A stretch of DNA of 64,000 bases from Bacillaceae bacterium JMAK1 (GCA_012970285.1 JIBW01000011.1:162230-226229), one strand, 5' to 3'. Numbered from the stretch's first letter, positions 1 through 8,755 are shown. A program made the numbers and translations. Notes: generated from the sequence alone by a model not told the origin.

Positions 1-44
1 GGCTTTTTTCGTTTTTTGTGGAATAAATGATCAAATTCACTCAT
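1..44 (-). CDS. 5' end of a leftward gene cut by the window edge
   Basis: An ATG preceded by a strong TTTGGAGGTGA ribosome site opens a frame of 14 codons (MSEFDHLFHKKRKK) running off the left edge. The lysine-rich start gives no family. The start is well supported by the ribosome site; function cannot be judged. Confidence 0.5.
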   Translation of the reverse strand, partial: MSEFDHLFHKKRKK

Positions 45-293
45 GACGTCACCTCCAAATTGTAGATACGACCATCATATACAGCAACATAAAAATATGA
101 CTCTGCGTTTGACCTAAATTAATGAGTCCAATCATTTAATTATGTTTTGCATATATTTGAATATCACCTCCAGTGACCGAGAGCAAATTTTGTTTTCGGT
201 TATTTTTTAGTTTTATGTATAATCACTAGTAGTCCAGGTTATCTTATGGATGTTCACTCCTAGTCCCCACATAAATATATACATCAACCTTTA

Positions 294-322
294 CACGCCT
301 CTTAAGAGGCGTGCTCTTTTTG
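294..322 (+). terminator. Perfect palindromic terminator-like hairpin
   Basis: CACGCCTCTTAAGAGGCGTG is a perfect 20-base palindrome followed by CTCTTTTT. It belongs to the CACGYCTC...GAGRCGTG hairpin family that recurs in the non-coding arrays near 12-13 kb and 50 kb. No gene is seen upstream that it would terminate; the rest of 45-432 shows no convincing gene. Confidence 0.6.
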
Positions 323-401
323 TGTGTTATCTGAGTTTCTATTTACATATTATCTTAGTATCCTACGGCATTAGGGTTATACGAAATCTTCCCTCTTTTT
401 T

Positions 402-428
402 GCGCATTCACCTGAGTGCGCCTTTTTT
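402..428 (+). terminator. Intrinsic terminator-like hairpin beside the IS30 copy
   Basis: GCGCATTC and GAGTGCGC form a stem followed by CTTTTTT. The IS30 relic begins a few bases after the T-run. The arrangement of hairpin, about 90 bases, second hairpin matches the unit near 13190-13311. Confidence 0.55.
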
Positions 429-432
429 ACGT

Positions 433-1503
433 GACGAATTGTAAAATCAAGTGCAACACCTAAAAATAAAGACAGCTCATGACAGCCTTGTGTAAGATGG
501 ATTGTAACCACACAAATACACCTACGGAGGCTTTGTCATGAGCTATCAACATCTTACCACATCACATTTGAACGAGCGCGTATTGAAACGCTACAGAAAA
601 TAGGATATTCCATGCGGAAAATCTCCGATGAACTAAGAAGAAGTCCTTCCACGATATCAAGGGAGCTTCGTCGCAATACTGTCGTTACTCAAGAATACCG
701 TTCTGAGATCGCACAAGACATCGCTCATAAGCGGCGCCTGGCCTGTCGCCCTGATGGGAAGTGGAGTCCTGAGCTCGCTCGGATTATACAAGAAAAGCTA
801 GATCAAACGTGGTCTCCAGAGCAGATTGTATATCGTCTATTTTTTGAAACGTTATCTTTCAAGACCTTGTACAGATGGCTTTATCAAGGGTTTCTCGAAC
901 GTAATGTTCACGTCCTGCGCCACAAGGGGAAACGTCAGAAACCAAAAGAAACACGTGGGCGTTTTAACATCGGTACTACCATTCAAAAGCGACCGAAAGA
1001 TTCGAAAACGCGAAACATTTGGTCATTGGGAACTCGATACGGTCGTTTCGAGCCGTGGAAAAGTAAAGGTTGTATGGCTACGTTTATTGAGCGCAAGACA
1101 CGTTGGTATATCGTCTTTAAGATGCCGAATCGTACGGCAGCTTCTATGGAGTCAGCCATTAAAAGCTTGCATACGTTACTGCCGTCCGTAGGCGTCCGTA
1201 GCGTTGAAAACAGCGACCGTGGACCGAGGAAAAGAATTTGCGTGCTATTCAAGGATCGAAGCCGATCTCCCACGCATCTATTTCGCAGATGCTTATTCGT
1301 CTTGGCAACGTGGGAGTAATGAGAATGCCAATGGTCTTCTGCGCGAGTTCTTTCCGAAAGCATATGATTTAAGTCTTGTATCTGAGGGAGAAATGGAGAA
1401 TGCCCTTCGTTTAATTAATGGACGCCCACGCAAATGTTTAAATTGGAAAACGGCGCACGAGGCTTTTCAACATGAACTGTTGCACTTAGATTGACAAACC
1501 GTC
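433..1503 (+). mobile_element. Degraded IS30-family insertion sequence (copy 1)
   Basis: The ends GACGAATTGTAAAATCAAGT and GACGGTTTGTCAATCTAAGT (inward) are imperfect terminal inverted repeats, both continuing into GCAAC. They match the ends of the intact copy near 51.8-52.8 kb. The element has several small insertions and deletions relative to that copy. The flanks are complementary (TTTTTTACGT and ACGTAAAAAA), suggesting insertion into a palindromic site, a known preference of IS30. No clear target duplication beyond ACGT can be argued. Confidence 0.85.
538..1494 (+). pseudogene. IS30-family transposase, multiply frameshifted
   Basis: The frames encode pieces of the same 315-residue DDE transposase as the intact copy on the other strand near 52 kb: an N-terminal helix-turn-helix (KISDELRRSPSTISRELRRN) and the catalytic core. 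Compared with that copy there is a 5-base insertion just after the start (CATCACATTTG for CATTTG), a 2-base loss near 1000, a 1-base loss near 1063 and changes near 1190 and 1272. No single frame spans the protein, so this copy cannot make active transposase. Confidence 0.9.
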
Positions 1504-1508
1504 ACGTA

Positions 1509-1538
1509 AAAAAACCCCCACTAATGTGAGGGTTTACT
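1509..1538 (-). terminator. Terminator of the gerM-like gene
   Basis: Read leftward, AAACCCTCAC...GTGGGGGTTTTTTT is a short GC-containing stem followed by a T-run, placed about 50 bases after the stop of the leftward gene at 1590. Confidence 0.65.
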
Positions 1539-1589
1539 ACTTCACCATTAACAGCGTTTATTAATCGCAATAGTTGCACTATATCAAGA

Positions 1590-2129
1590 TTAATTCCGTT
1601 CTTCGTATTCTTCTTTCCGATCTTCATGAAGCTGGAATGGACGATCTGTTATTTTATCTCCTACGAACAACGGAGCATCAATTTCTTCCCCATTGACAAG
1701 TATTTGCGTGGATTCATAACCAAATTCCATCATAATAAGTCCTACTTGCTCTTGAAACGCATCATTAAATGGTAAATGATAGTCGATATCATACAATTCT
1801 TCAGAAAAAGAAACAACAGCGACTCCATCATCGTTCTCCTGCACGTACTCAACTTCAACTCCTAGAGAAACAAGAATATCTCCCACTCCATGATCAGGGT
1901 CGCTTGCCCAAGTATGAATGGCAGCCCAATACAACTCATCTTCTTCAGCAGCATAAATCGTGGTATTCTCTTTAAATCTAGAATCGACTTCTTTTATGTC
2001 TTCTGAGTAGTAAAGATACACGGTTTCATTAATAGCATCCTCTTCAACAGAGGAAGCTTCAACATCCTGACCCCTCCATTTTATCGATTGTATCACATTA
2101 TTTAATGACCCTGTATCTCTTAAAATCAT
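1590..2129 (-). pseudogene. GerM-like (GerMN domain) C-terminal fragment fused to a repeat
   Basis: From about residue 35 onward the protein looks like one GerMN domain: an NETVYLYYSED strand, a DELYWAAIHTW helix, and an acidic body ending in EFGYESTQILVNGEEI. GerM proteins act in sporulation and germination and normally have a signal peptide and more N-terminal sequence. Here the first 20 residues (MILRDTGSLNNVIQSIKWRG) are encoded by a roughly 160-base repeat also present at 30140-30299, so the 5' end was replaced by recombination. No signal peptide remains. Family assignment is by pattern, moderately sure. Confidence 0.55.
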
Positions 2130-2231
2130 GCAAATAATGTCTTATGATAACCTCTCTGTGTGACCGCTGTCTTATTTCTTATTCTACTAATATAAAGAAA
2201 AAAAGATGATTATATTTGTCTCACTTCCATA
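2070..2231 (-). repeat. 160-base dispersed repeat, copy A
   Basis: Nearly identical to 30140-30299, with only a few substitutions. Read leftward it ends with a GGAGGGG ribosome site. In this copy it is joined to the gerM-like fragment; in the other it precedes a coiled-coil gene and interrupts ardC. It probably marks a recombination joint or a short mobile piece carrying a promoter and ribosome site. Confidence 0.85.
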
Positions 2232-2266
2232 TTAGCGGATTTAATAATACGCCCTTACTTCTTGAT

Positions 2267-2623
2267 CTAGTTAGAATTCCAAGTCACACGTACAAATCCT
2301 TTAAATGGGTCAACTTCTTTGAATAATTGATCACCATTAGACCAATAAACCTTCACTTGCTCTCTTTTGATTTGAATTGCCATCGATGTTGCATGCAATA
2401 AAGAAAACCTATCCTCAAAATAAACCATTGATCCGTTCTTGCAACATAACCATAAGAACGGTTTTTTTGGATCTTTTAATATGAACCCAACGTCAGTTAC
2501 AAACTCACCAAAGCCTTTCTGCTGAATTTCCTTTGCAATTAACGTCATTCGGTCAATAGCAACGTGCGCTTTCTTCTCTTCCTGTAACCGCTCAATGATA
2601 GACATTGCATCTTCTTTATTCAT
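2267..2623 (-). CDS. Plasmid protein of unknown function (118 aa)
   Basis: The start is taken at the ATG behind GGAAAGGATCAATC, giving MNKEDAMSIIERLQEEKKAH... An upstream in-frame ATG lies inside the structured leader and is less likely. The protein has an N-terminal amphipathic helix followed by a mixed alpha/beta region (FLWLCCKNGSMVYFEDRF; VKVYWSNGDQLFKEV). No family recognised. It lies directly downstream of leader element A in the ardC island. Confidence 0.6.
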   Translation of the reverse strand: MNKEDAMSIIERLQEEKKAHVAIDRMTLIAKEIQQKGFGEFVTDVGFILKDPKKPFLWLCCKNGSMVYFEDRFSLLHATSMAIQIKREQVKVYWSNGDQLFKEVDPFKGFVRVTWNSN

Positions 2624-2629
2624 ATGATT

Positions 2630-2699
2630 GATCCTTTCCACAAACTCTAACCACCGAAGCAGCAATAGAGTTTGCTGCCTCGTAGCTAGAGGGGAAGGC
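2630..2699 (-). ncRNA. SD-pairing pseudoknot leader, copy A
   Basis: Read leftward: GCCTTCCCC, then hairpin GCAGCA...TGCTGC, then TTCGGTGG and TTAGAGTTTG, then GTGGAAAGGATC just before the ATG of the next gene. The hairpin loop (CAAACTCTA) is complementary to the downstream TAGAGTTTG, and CCTTCC can pair with the ribosome site GGAAAGG. Four further copies occur at 30920, 31258, 46562 and 46904. Confidence 0.75.
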
Positions 2700-2712
2700 G
2701 TAGTTTTATTTG

Positions 2713-2886
2713 TTAGTTAAGCTCGTAGCCTACATCTGAATAAGCAGGGATGATGATATAGTTAATTATCGCTCGGGCTTCTTGGTCACTTTCTGCAAGA
2801 AGCGGTTCTGCAAAGACGTTAGTAAAATCACTCGTGATAAGACGGCTCATCATTCGATTTTCGATGCAACAGGTTAGTGAAGTCAT
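2713..2886 (-). CDS. Short open frame downstream of ardC, possibly a gene remnant
   Basis: A 57-codon frame (MTSLTCCIENRMMSRLITSD...) ends shortly before leader element A. A second frame just upstream reads KGVKDYALGDGVHLLTENK and stops, so the two may be parts of one frameshifted gene following ardC. No ribosome site is obvious. No family recognised. Confidence 0.3.
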   Translation of the reverse strand: MTSLTCCIENRMMSRLITSDFTNVFAEPLLAESDQEARAIINYIIIPAYSDVGYELN

Positions 2887-2959
2887 TCCATTACTTGTTT
2901 TCTGTTAGCAGATGGACACCATCTCCAAGTGCATAATCTTTCACACCTTTTGTGTACCT

Positions 2960-3715
2960 TTACGCATGTGTCGCCACCTCGTCTTCCATCGTTACTTCCA
3001 ATTGGCTATCCGCATTCATATAGTCATAGGCTTTTTCCGCTAAACTAGCAGCACGAACCAACATTTGGGGATCACCCTGAAGCTTTTGCAACCAGGACTG
3101 AATGTACGCAGATGTATTCTCAATCGTTTTATGATCGATTTGTGCGGTTCGACACAGTAGTGCTGCACCCATCTCCGCGATAAGTTCTTCATACGCATAT
3201 GCCGTACTTCCAAACTTATTTTGCAAATTGCGATTGAGTCGATTAACATGCCCTGTGGAATGCGTCAACTCATGGAACAGCGTGGCATAGTATCCTTCAG
3301 CGGTATTGAATTTTCCGCTATCAGGCATCATAACGACATCTAATTGACTACTATAGGCTGCTTGTACACCGTTGATCACCTCGGGACGATCCGAATAAGC
3401 GTTTAACAACTGTTCGCAAGCATTAATGGAGCTATGATGTTGATGAACGATCACACGCTTAGGTTCCAATCCTTCAACTTGATGTTCGATGTTAAATACA
3501 TTCGCTGCCTTGACCAATGGGATTATCTTTTCGTTATTTTCTTCTCTTTCGTCTTGTTGACTGTCATCTTCTTTGATCGTAATTGGCTTGTAGATGAGAA
3601 TTTTCATTGCTTTTGACCCTTTTATGATGGTGCCACCTTCATCTTTGATCTGCTTAAACGTCGCCCACTCACCGCCCCCAAGAATCAATTGATTAAAACC
3701 ACGATAACGCTCCAT
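2960..3715 (-). pseudogene. ardC: ArdC-type antirestriction protein, N-terminally truncated
   Basis: ArdC proteins combine an N-terminal ssDNA-binding domain with a C-terminal zinc metallopeptidase-like domain and protect incoming plasmid DNA from restriction. Here the frame begins at MERYRGFNQLILGGGEW, a point about 45 residues into the related protein at 30279-30911. The homologous sequence breaks just upstream of this ATG. The zincin motif HELTH is present (YYATLFHELTHSTGHVNRL), as are the downstream glutamates (AYEELIAEMGAALLC). The missing N-terminus makes it probably non-functional, although the internal ATG could be used. Confidence 0.75.
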
Positions 3716-3741
3716 CGAGATGCGATTATTGGCACAGGATC

Positions 3742-3915
3742 CTAAAGGATATTAAGAACCAATTTATTGATTTTAGTCTCTAACATATTTTTTAATTTTC
3801 GGAAAATATATATACTAATGTCTACTGGTACATCATCTTTAGACAGTTCAGATCGTTTAAGAATCTTCTGTTTTACACCTTTGTTTGAAAGCTTCGTATC
3901 CCTTACTTTGATCAT
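3742..3915 (-). CDS. Small open frame, 57 codons, uncertain
   Basis: An ATG eight bases after AAAGGTG opens MIKVRDTKLSNKGVKQKILK..., a lysine-rich peptide ending in KINKLVLNIL. It lies just upstream of the breakpoint of the truncated ardC and may itself be truncated. No family recognised. Confidence 0.3.
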   Translation of the reverse strand: MIKVRDTKLSNKGVKQKILKRSELSKDDVPVDISIYIFRKLKNMLETKINKLVLNIL

Positions 3916-3967
3916 AAATACGACACCTTTTCCCGTGTTTAGTAGTAAGAAGCTTCTGCTCCTGTCT

Positions 3968-4140
3968 CGTAGTTGCAAAGTCTACTCTTTGCTTGTTTAG
4001 CGATGAAAAACAACAATTTATTGTTGTTTCAAGCTTTTCTTTTTTTAATAAAATTTTTTTATGTGAAATTAATTTCGTTAAAAAACAATACACAACCATT
4101 AACGGCCGCCTTTTGTTTTCCAATCTTCCAATCGATGATT
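3968..4140 (-). repeat. Dispersed repeat around a terminator, copy A
   Basis: About 170 bases clearly similar to 29661-29835. Shared parts read leftward are GGAAAACAAAAGGCGGCCGT, a TTGTTTTTT tract and the palindrome AAACAACAATAAATTGTTGT. The first part folds as a terminator (stem closed by ACAAAAGG, loop GTTAA, T6 tail); the stem is weaker here than in the other copy. Confidence 0.75.
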
Positions 4141-4284
4141 GATGACTTTTACTTTAGGGAGGACACGGTCCCCGTATTGATTACTTATGAAAATTATTAG
4201 CCTTACCATATACGCATTGCGATCCAAAAAATTTGCAAGCTCATTTAATTTCTTCTGTTGAAATGCTGAAATACGTCTTCTCAA
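4099..4284 (-). CDS. Small basic open frame, uncertain
   Basis: TTG-started frame of 61 codons beginning MRRRISAFQQKKLNELANFL behind GAGGGAAGGG. Spacing to the ribosome site is short. Its last codons run into the repeat and terminator shared with 29.7 kb, which suggests the 3' end is a junction. No family recognised. Confidence 0.25.
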   Translation of the reverse strand: MRRRISAFQQKKLNELANFLDRNAYMVRLIIFISNQYGDRVLPKVKVINHRLEDWKTKGGR

Positions 4285-4375
4285 ACCCTTCCCTCTTTAA
4301 CTGCTAATTAGTATCTATCGACCTACAACTACTGATTCTCTGTCATTCGCAAATTCGCCAAGACAACCTCCTCAC

Positions 4376-4399
4376 TGCGATACACACTTACGTATCGCA
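4376..4399. repeat. 8-base inverted repeat TGCGATAC/GTATCGCA
   Basis: TGCGATAC and GTATCGCA are separated by 8 bases in the gap upstream of the small leftward gene at 4099-4284 and downstream of the one at 4420. It has the shape of an operator; nothing shows its regulator. Confidence 0.35.
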
Positions 4400-4419
4400 T
4401 ATTAAATATGTTCGCAGTG

Positions 4420-4644
4420 TCAGAAGGTGCATTTGCGCACAAACAATTGTTGGTATGAATCCTCTGTTTGTTCTCTTAAGTGAAACTGAGCTGCAGACTC
4501 TGTATAACTAACTTGATTATGTAAAAATGATACATAATGAGTAAACCCAACCTCTCTATCCTGTTCCTTGTTGTTAAGGATTAAATTCAAGGTCACACTT
4601 ACAATCAATCCAAACCCGAGAATTCCTATTATGAAGTTCTTCAA
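4420..4644 (-). CDS. Small single-pass membrane or secreted protein (74 aa)
   Basis: TTG start giving MKNFIIGILGFGLIVSVTLN, one hydrophobic segment over residues 3-24, then a polar tail ending in VRKCTF. AGTAGG lies about 9 bases upstream. It looks like a membrane-anchored small protein or one with an uncleaved signal. No family recognised. Confidence 0.5.
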   Translation of the reverse strand: MKNFIIGILGFGLIVSVTLNLILNNKEQDREVGFTHYVSFLHNQVSYTESAAQFHLREQTEDSYQQLFVRKCTF

Positions 4645-4843
4645 TGCATTAACCTACTTTCTTTAGAGCAGCCTCTGTAAGTAAGCTCGACCTGTTAGGC
4701 CGAGCTACTTGATTACTTATTGAAAGCTACTCCTTATGAAATTTAAAGTCATTGGCTCATTAGTTAATTATCTCGATATTCAAATTGGATTGACAAGTAG
4801 GTCATCGTTTACTCCATTTACCCCAATCTTTTATATGAATATA

Positions 4844-5020
4844 TCAATCTGTTGAACCAAAGATGAAAAATGTAAATAAAAGCAATAGAATACTTAATAA
4901 CAAAGTTATTATATTTTGATTTAATTTTACAAGATCATCTTGCTTCTTAATCAAAGAAAACATAGACAAAACGATGCCTCCAACAAACAGATAAGAGTAA
5001 GCAAAAGACAAAAGCAACAT
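4844..5020 (-). CDS. Small two-helix membrane protein, uncertain
   Basis: 58-residue frame with two hydrophobic stretches (MLLLSFAYSYLFVGGIVLSM and ITLLLSILLLLFTFFIF) separated by a charged KKQDD loop. No clear ribosome site; a second hydrophobic frame lies just upstream (VYILLFFTTLLDQLARL), so the gene may be longer with a frameshift. The rest of 4645-5167 shows nothing else convincing. Confidence 0.35.
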   Translation of the reverse strand: MLLLSFAYSYLFVGGIVLSMFSLIKKQDDLVKLNQNIITLLLSILLLLFTFFIFGSTD

Positions 5021-5167
5021 TAGACGATAGTCGAGCTAGTTGATCTAATAAAGTAGTAAAGAACAGCAGAATATACACTAACACATAATGATCCGATATT
5101 AGAGGCGTTGAAATAGTGCAACAAATTCCTCCTTAAATAAATCTATACTTGACTCAAGGGTACAGTC

Positions 5168-5587
5168 TCAATCAATATCAATTAGTTCAATCAATGTTGC
5201 TGTACCTTCTTCCGGTATTATAAAATGTTCATTTTCATAACCAGCATACATAATTCTACTTTCCTCTCCTGCATCACCAAGAATTAGATGTAAAATAGTA
5301 TCTCCTGCGTCATGATCAACTAATAAATCATAAGCTGGCACAAGTTCCTCTGAATTTGCTCGTACCCCATCTGAGGCAGAATCTAAAACACTTTTCAAGG
5401 CATCTAATTCATTCTGTTCGGTTAGAATAGCTACTTCCGTATTTGCTCCAGAACCCCCATACTTTTCAAAGCTATAAAATTCCGCATTCGTTAAACCTTC
5501 AAAAGTATGAAATACTGTGCCACTACTTCCAAATAAACCGCATCCTGACAATATTAATAAAGGGATAAAAAACAGAATTTTCTTCAA
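5168..5587 (-). CDS. Lipoprotein of unknown function (139 aa)
   Basis: A type II signal peptide (MKKILFFIPLLILSGC) with lipobox LSGC places the mature protein on the outer face of the membrane, anchored at Cys16. The mature part is acidic and mixed alpha/beta, ending IPEEGTATLIELIDID. An AAGGAGTG ribosome site precedes the ATG. No family recognised. Confidence 0.7.
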   Translation of the reverse strand: MKKILFFIPLLILSGCGLFGSSGTVFHTFEGLTNAEFYSFEKYGGSGANTEVAILTEQNELDALKSVLDSASDGVRANSEELVPAYDLLVDHDAGDTILHLILGDAGEESRIMYAGYENEHFIIPEEGTATLIELIDID

Positions 5588-5845
5588 ATTAACACTCCTT
5601 TTTTATTTTGACTTTTATCTTAATTGATTACACATATTCATATCAACGATTATGGCAATAAACAGTAAAAAGGAATTATGAACGTTTATATATAAAGTAT
5701 TTTTAGACTACAGAGTATTAATTAACAACTAGCTCTTAATAATTTTTTAATGTGTTTTTTTGTCGAAAAACTACTCCATTTTACATAAGACCCTTGATCA
5801 TAATAAAATTTCTGGTAGGTTAAAATGTGAACAAATTATGAAAGG

Positions 5846-6679
5846 ATGATTGTTATCAGAAAATTTTTTACTTACATTGGCGGGGTAGCAACGTTAGCCC
5901 TTGCTTTTGGTGCTGCAACTGGCGGATTGTCTTCTGGCATTGGAGATTTATTAAGTGAATCCCAAGCAGAAGCGAGTCAAACAAAAAACGGAAACGGTGA
6001 AATTGTCATTAAGTACACTGCCCCTGATGTTGACTTAGACACGGCCACGGAAGATGATCTGAAGCTGTTAGAAGAAGTTGGTTGGATCGTTGACGAAGAC
6101 GGAACATTGACTATTGAGCGAACATTGGATGAATTCGAACTTGATCATGATCATGACTCGGATAGTCATCAAGTCATGGACACTAGTTCACTATCAGTTA
6201 ACGACTCACAAACTACACTCAATGAAGATGGGACTTTTAATGTTGCTGCAGATACCGATGAAGTCGAAGTACAGTTTGGCGGCCACCAAGCCGTTACCGC
6301 AGAAAAAGATGTAGCTGGCAATTATACCGCAGTTTTTGAAGTAGACCTTTCCGAAACACTTTTTGCAATGGATGATATGAGTGATGTTGAAGGTGACTTC
6401 ACCACTCAGGGTACTCTTAGTCCAGTACCTCCGCATGGAACCAGATATAGCCCTGGTCAAATGGTTCACTGTAATCGATTCAACGGACCACAAACTGATG
6501 ATGTTCATTATGCCCATTCTCATTGGCGCGCATATTATAACTTTGTTTTGAGTGATTGTGATTACGGTGTTGGTCAAGGATACTGTTCTATCATAAGCGG
6601 GAACGACAAATGTAACCGCCCAACACGCGCTGAATGCTCATTGGATATTGGGCATAGCCGTTTATATCACAGACATTAA
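5846..6679 (+). CDS. Secreted His/Asp- and Cys-rich protein upstream of copC/copD
   Basis: N-terminal hydrophobic segment (residues about 8-32) ending in AEA suggests export. The mature part is acidic, with an HDHDSDSH cluster around residue 95 and a C-terminal third rich in His and Cys (HCNRF, SDCDYG, GYCSI, NDKCNR, AECSL). Such residues suit metal binding or disulfides. It is followed 80 bases later by CopC- and CopD-like genes in the same direction, so a role in extracytoplasmic copper handling is a reasonable inference. The family is not recognised. AAAGG is very close to the ATG; an ATT start a codon later cannot be excluded. Confidence 0.6.
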   Translation: MIVIRKFFTYIGGVATLALAFGAATGGLSSGIGDLLSESQAEASQTKNGNGEIVIKYTAPDVDLDTATEDDLKLLEEVGWIVDEDGTLTIERTLDEFELDHDHDSDSHQVMDTSSLSVNDSQTTLNEDGTFNVAADTDEVEVQFGGHQAVTAEKDVAGNYTAVFEVDLSETLFAMDDMSDVEGDFTTQGTLSPVPPHGTRYSPGQMVHCNRFNGPQTDDVHYAHSHWRAYYNFVLSDCDYGVGQGYCSIISGNDKCNRPTRAECSLDIGHSRLYHRH

Positions 6680-6757
6680 TCGATGTTTCAAAGGAGCAGC
6701 CAATTGGTTGCTCCTAAATATCATTCGAAAACAAGAGAAGTGAGGGTTTTGTTTCTT

Positions 6758-7366
6758 ATGAACTTATTACGCAGATGTGTATTTTTTACAGCTCTTATAA
6801 TTATGATTACAACATTACATAGCCCTTCAGTACAGGCTCACTCCTATGTAACAAGTTCCACTCCTGAAGATGGAGAAACAATTGAGCAACCGATTGAAAT
6901 TATTGATTTGACTTTTGACGCTGGGATCGAACCTTCAAGTACAATAACAATTCAAGACGCTGACGGAACTGATTACGAAATTAGTGAGCTCAACATTGAA
7001 GAAACTGAAATTACGGTTGAACTATCAGATATATTGTTTACTGGAGATTACACATTGGAATGGGAAGCACTTGGTGTTGACGGCCACATTACAGAGGGGA
7101 CCATACAATTCCAAGTAGATGCTGAAGAGCCTGAGGTGGATGAAGAAGAGACAAGGGAAGTTTCAACTACTGAAGATGATGGTTGGGCTGATGATGCACA
7201 ACATGTAATGCAAGAAACCACTGATGATTTAGAAGAGGTTGATGCAAGTTCATCTGAGGAAATTCAAAATAACAATGGAACGATAATCGGTCTAGTTATC
7301 GGTGGAATCGTAATTGCTCTGATTGGTTCAATTGTAGCGCTACTGGTAAGTAGAAATAGAGGATAG
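6758..7366 (+). CDS. CopC-like copper-binding protein with C-terminal membrane anchor
   Basis: Start chosen at the ATG of MNLLRRCVFF, behind AAGTGAGGG; a longer frame opens at 6683 without a ribosome site. A signal peptide ends VQA and leaves a histidine at the mature N-terminus (HSYVTSSTPEDG), as in CopC. The domain keeps the DGH motif (LGVDGHITEG) near its end. An acidic linker and a C-terminal helix (GLVIGGIVIALIGSIVALLV) tether it to the outer membrane face. CopC family proteins bind copper outside the membrane; the same pairing with CopD is seen in YcnJ of Bacillus subtilis as one fused protein. Confidence 0.8.
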   Translation: MNLLRRCVFFTALIIMITTLHSPSVQAHSYVTSSTPEDGETIEQPIEIIDLTFDAGIEPSSTITIQDADGTDYEISELNIEETEITVELSDILFTGDYTLEWEALGVDGHITEGTIQFQVDAEEPEVDEEETREVSTTEDDGWADDAQHVMQETTDDLEEVDASSSEEIQNNNGTIIGLVIGGIVIALIGSIVALLVSRNRG

Positions 7367-7372
7367 TGAGCC

Positions 7373-8539
7373 ATGATTATTATAATCATAACCAATATAC
7401 TTTATTTTATAGTCTTCTCATTGTTCATTGGTTTTTTCATTGTCAGGTCTGTTCCCCCACTATACAGACCTGACTTAAACGTTCCAAAACCTTTTATCTC
7501 ATTGCTTTTCATCTCTATTTTTATACTTGGTACAATACCTTTAGTAGATACTGCATTTTTAATAATGTCTTTTGAAAGCACTTCTTTTACAAATGCATTA
7601 GGTAGCCTATTTACTGAGTACAGCATCGGTCAATCATACCTAGATTTTTTGTTATTTTATGTAATCACTATTATTTCTTTAAAGTGGATAAAGCAAGATA
7701 AACTTAAGTGGTTAATCTTAATTCCTATTTTTGGAATGGTGTTCGCGTACAGTTGGACCACACATCCTGCAGCACTTAGTATCGCTGGCTATGTTTTTTA
7801 CGTATTGCATTTTATTGCAGCGATGAGTTGGGTGGGTACACTAACAATTATTAGCTTCTTTACCAAAGGTGAAACTAAGTGGATAAGCTTCATGAAGTGG
7901 TTTACACCGTTAGGTATTACAGCCGTCATTTTAGTTTTCATGAGTGGTATAGGGATGATGCTACTAATAACACCAAACTATGCAGATAGCCTTCTGTTAA
8001 ACTACGGTCAACTGCAACTTATAAAACACTTACTCTTTATTCCATTAGTCTTCTATGGTTTTGCACATGGATTTATTTTAAAGCATAAAATGGATGACGA
8101 ATATAGCCGCATTGGTATAAAGCCTAGAAAATCCTTTCAAATAGAAACTGTTATATTATTATTTGTCTTTATCGTAACTGGATTTATGTCCTCTAGCGAG
8201 CCACCACATGATGTAGCTGAAACCCTACAAAGAGTTGAGGCCTCAAGTTTAGGTATGTTCTTTATAGGTGACGGCACCTTTAACCTTGAAAATTTCGTGA
8301 GCATAGACTTTAATTTTCTTTCATTTATTCTACTCATTATTGCAATTGGGTCATTAGGTTGTATGACAATCCTTATTGGGAACAACAGCAATAAAAATTG
8401 GTTAGTACCCATTACCCTTCTATCTTTTGTGTTCTTAATGTACTTTTCTATCATGTTTAGTGCAAATATGGATACAATAGAAAGCACATTGTATTACAAT
8501 GGTCCACTTCCTTTTAACATCATTTATTTGCACAATTAA
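7373..8539 (+). CDS. CopD-like integral membrane protein
   Basis: 388 residues, almost entirely hydrophobic helices (about eight to nine), with the order and spacing of a CopD domain. The central part contains HFIAAMSWVGTLTIISF and KHLLFIPLVFYGFAHGF, where conserved His and Trp residues of the family lie. It starts six bases after copC with GAGGATAGTGAG as ribosome site, so the two are co-transcribed. CopD proteins move copper across the membrane with CopC; direction here is inferred only from family knowledge. Confidence 0.8.
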   Translation: MIIIIITNILYFIVFSLFIGFFIVRSVPPLYRPDLNVPKPFISLLFISIFILGTIPLVDTAFLIMSFESTSFTNALGSLFTEYSIGQSYLDFLLFYVITIISLKWIKQDKLKWLILIPIFGMVFAYSWTTHPAALSIAGYVFYVLHFIAAMSWVGTLTIISFFTKGETKWISFMKWFTPLGITAVILVFMSGIGMMLLITPNYADSLLLNYGQLQLIKHLLFIPLVFYGFAHGFILKHKMDDEYSRIGIKPRKSFQIETVILLFVFIVTGFMSSSEPPHDVAETLQRVEASSLGMFFIGDGTFNLENFVSIDFNFLSFILLIIAIGSLGCMTILIGNNSNKNWLVPITLLSFVFLMYFSIMFSANMDTIESTLYYNGPLPFNIIYLHN

Positions 8540-8603
8540 ATTAAACTACAAGAGGTACCCCCAACATTTCGTAAATATTGTACGCTAATCATATTTTCAA
8601 CCT

Positions 8604-8645
8604 AAAAAAAGTCGATTCCCTGTACGATAAGGAATCGACTTTTTT
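8604..8645 (+). terminator. Terminator of the copper operon
   Basis: AAAAAAAGTCGATTCC pairs with GGAATCGACTTTTTT about 65 bases after the copD-like stop. The stem is symmetric and could also work leftward. Confidence 0.85.
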
Positions 8646-8755
8646 AAATTCAGTTTTACAATCACGCCCGTTGAATAGAGATTGATAAAAAAACTCGGGC
8701 TAAAACATTTCCTCTTTACATTGACATCTTTTCATACTTTATATTGTTTGAAACC

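Noticed and set aside
250..444. Open frame of 64 codons at the left end
   Set aside because: No ribosome site; it runs across two terminator-like hairpins and into the IS30 end.
3767..4200. Overlapping frames on both strands around 3.8-4.2 kb
   Set aside because: AT-rich repeat region with a terminator; only the short frames with ribosome sites are kept, at low confidence.
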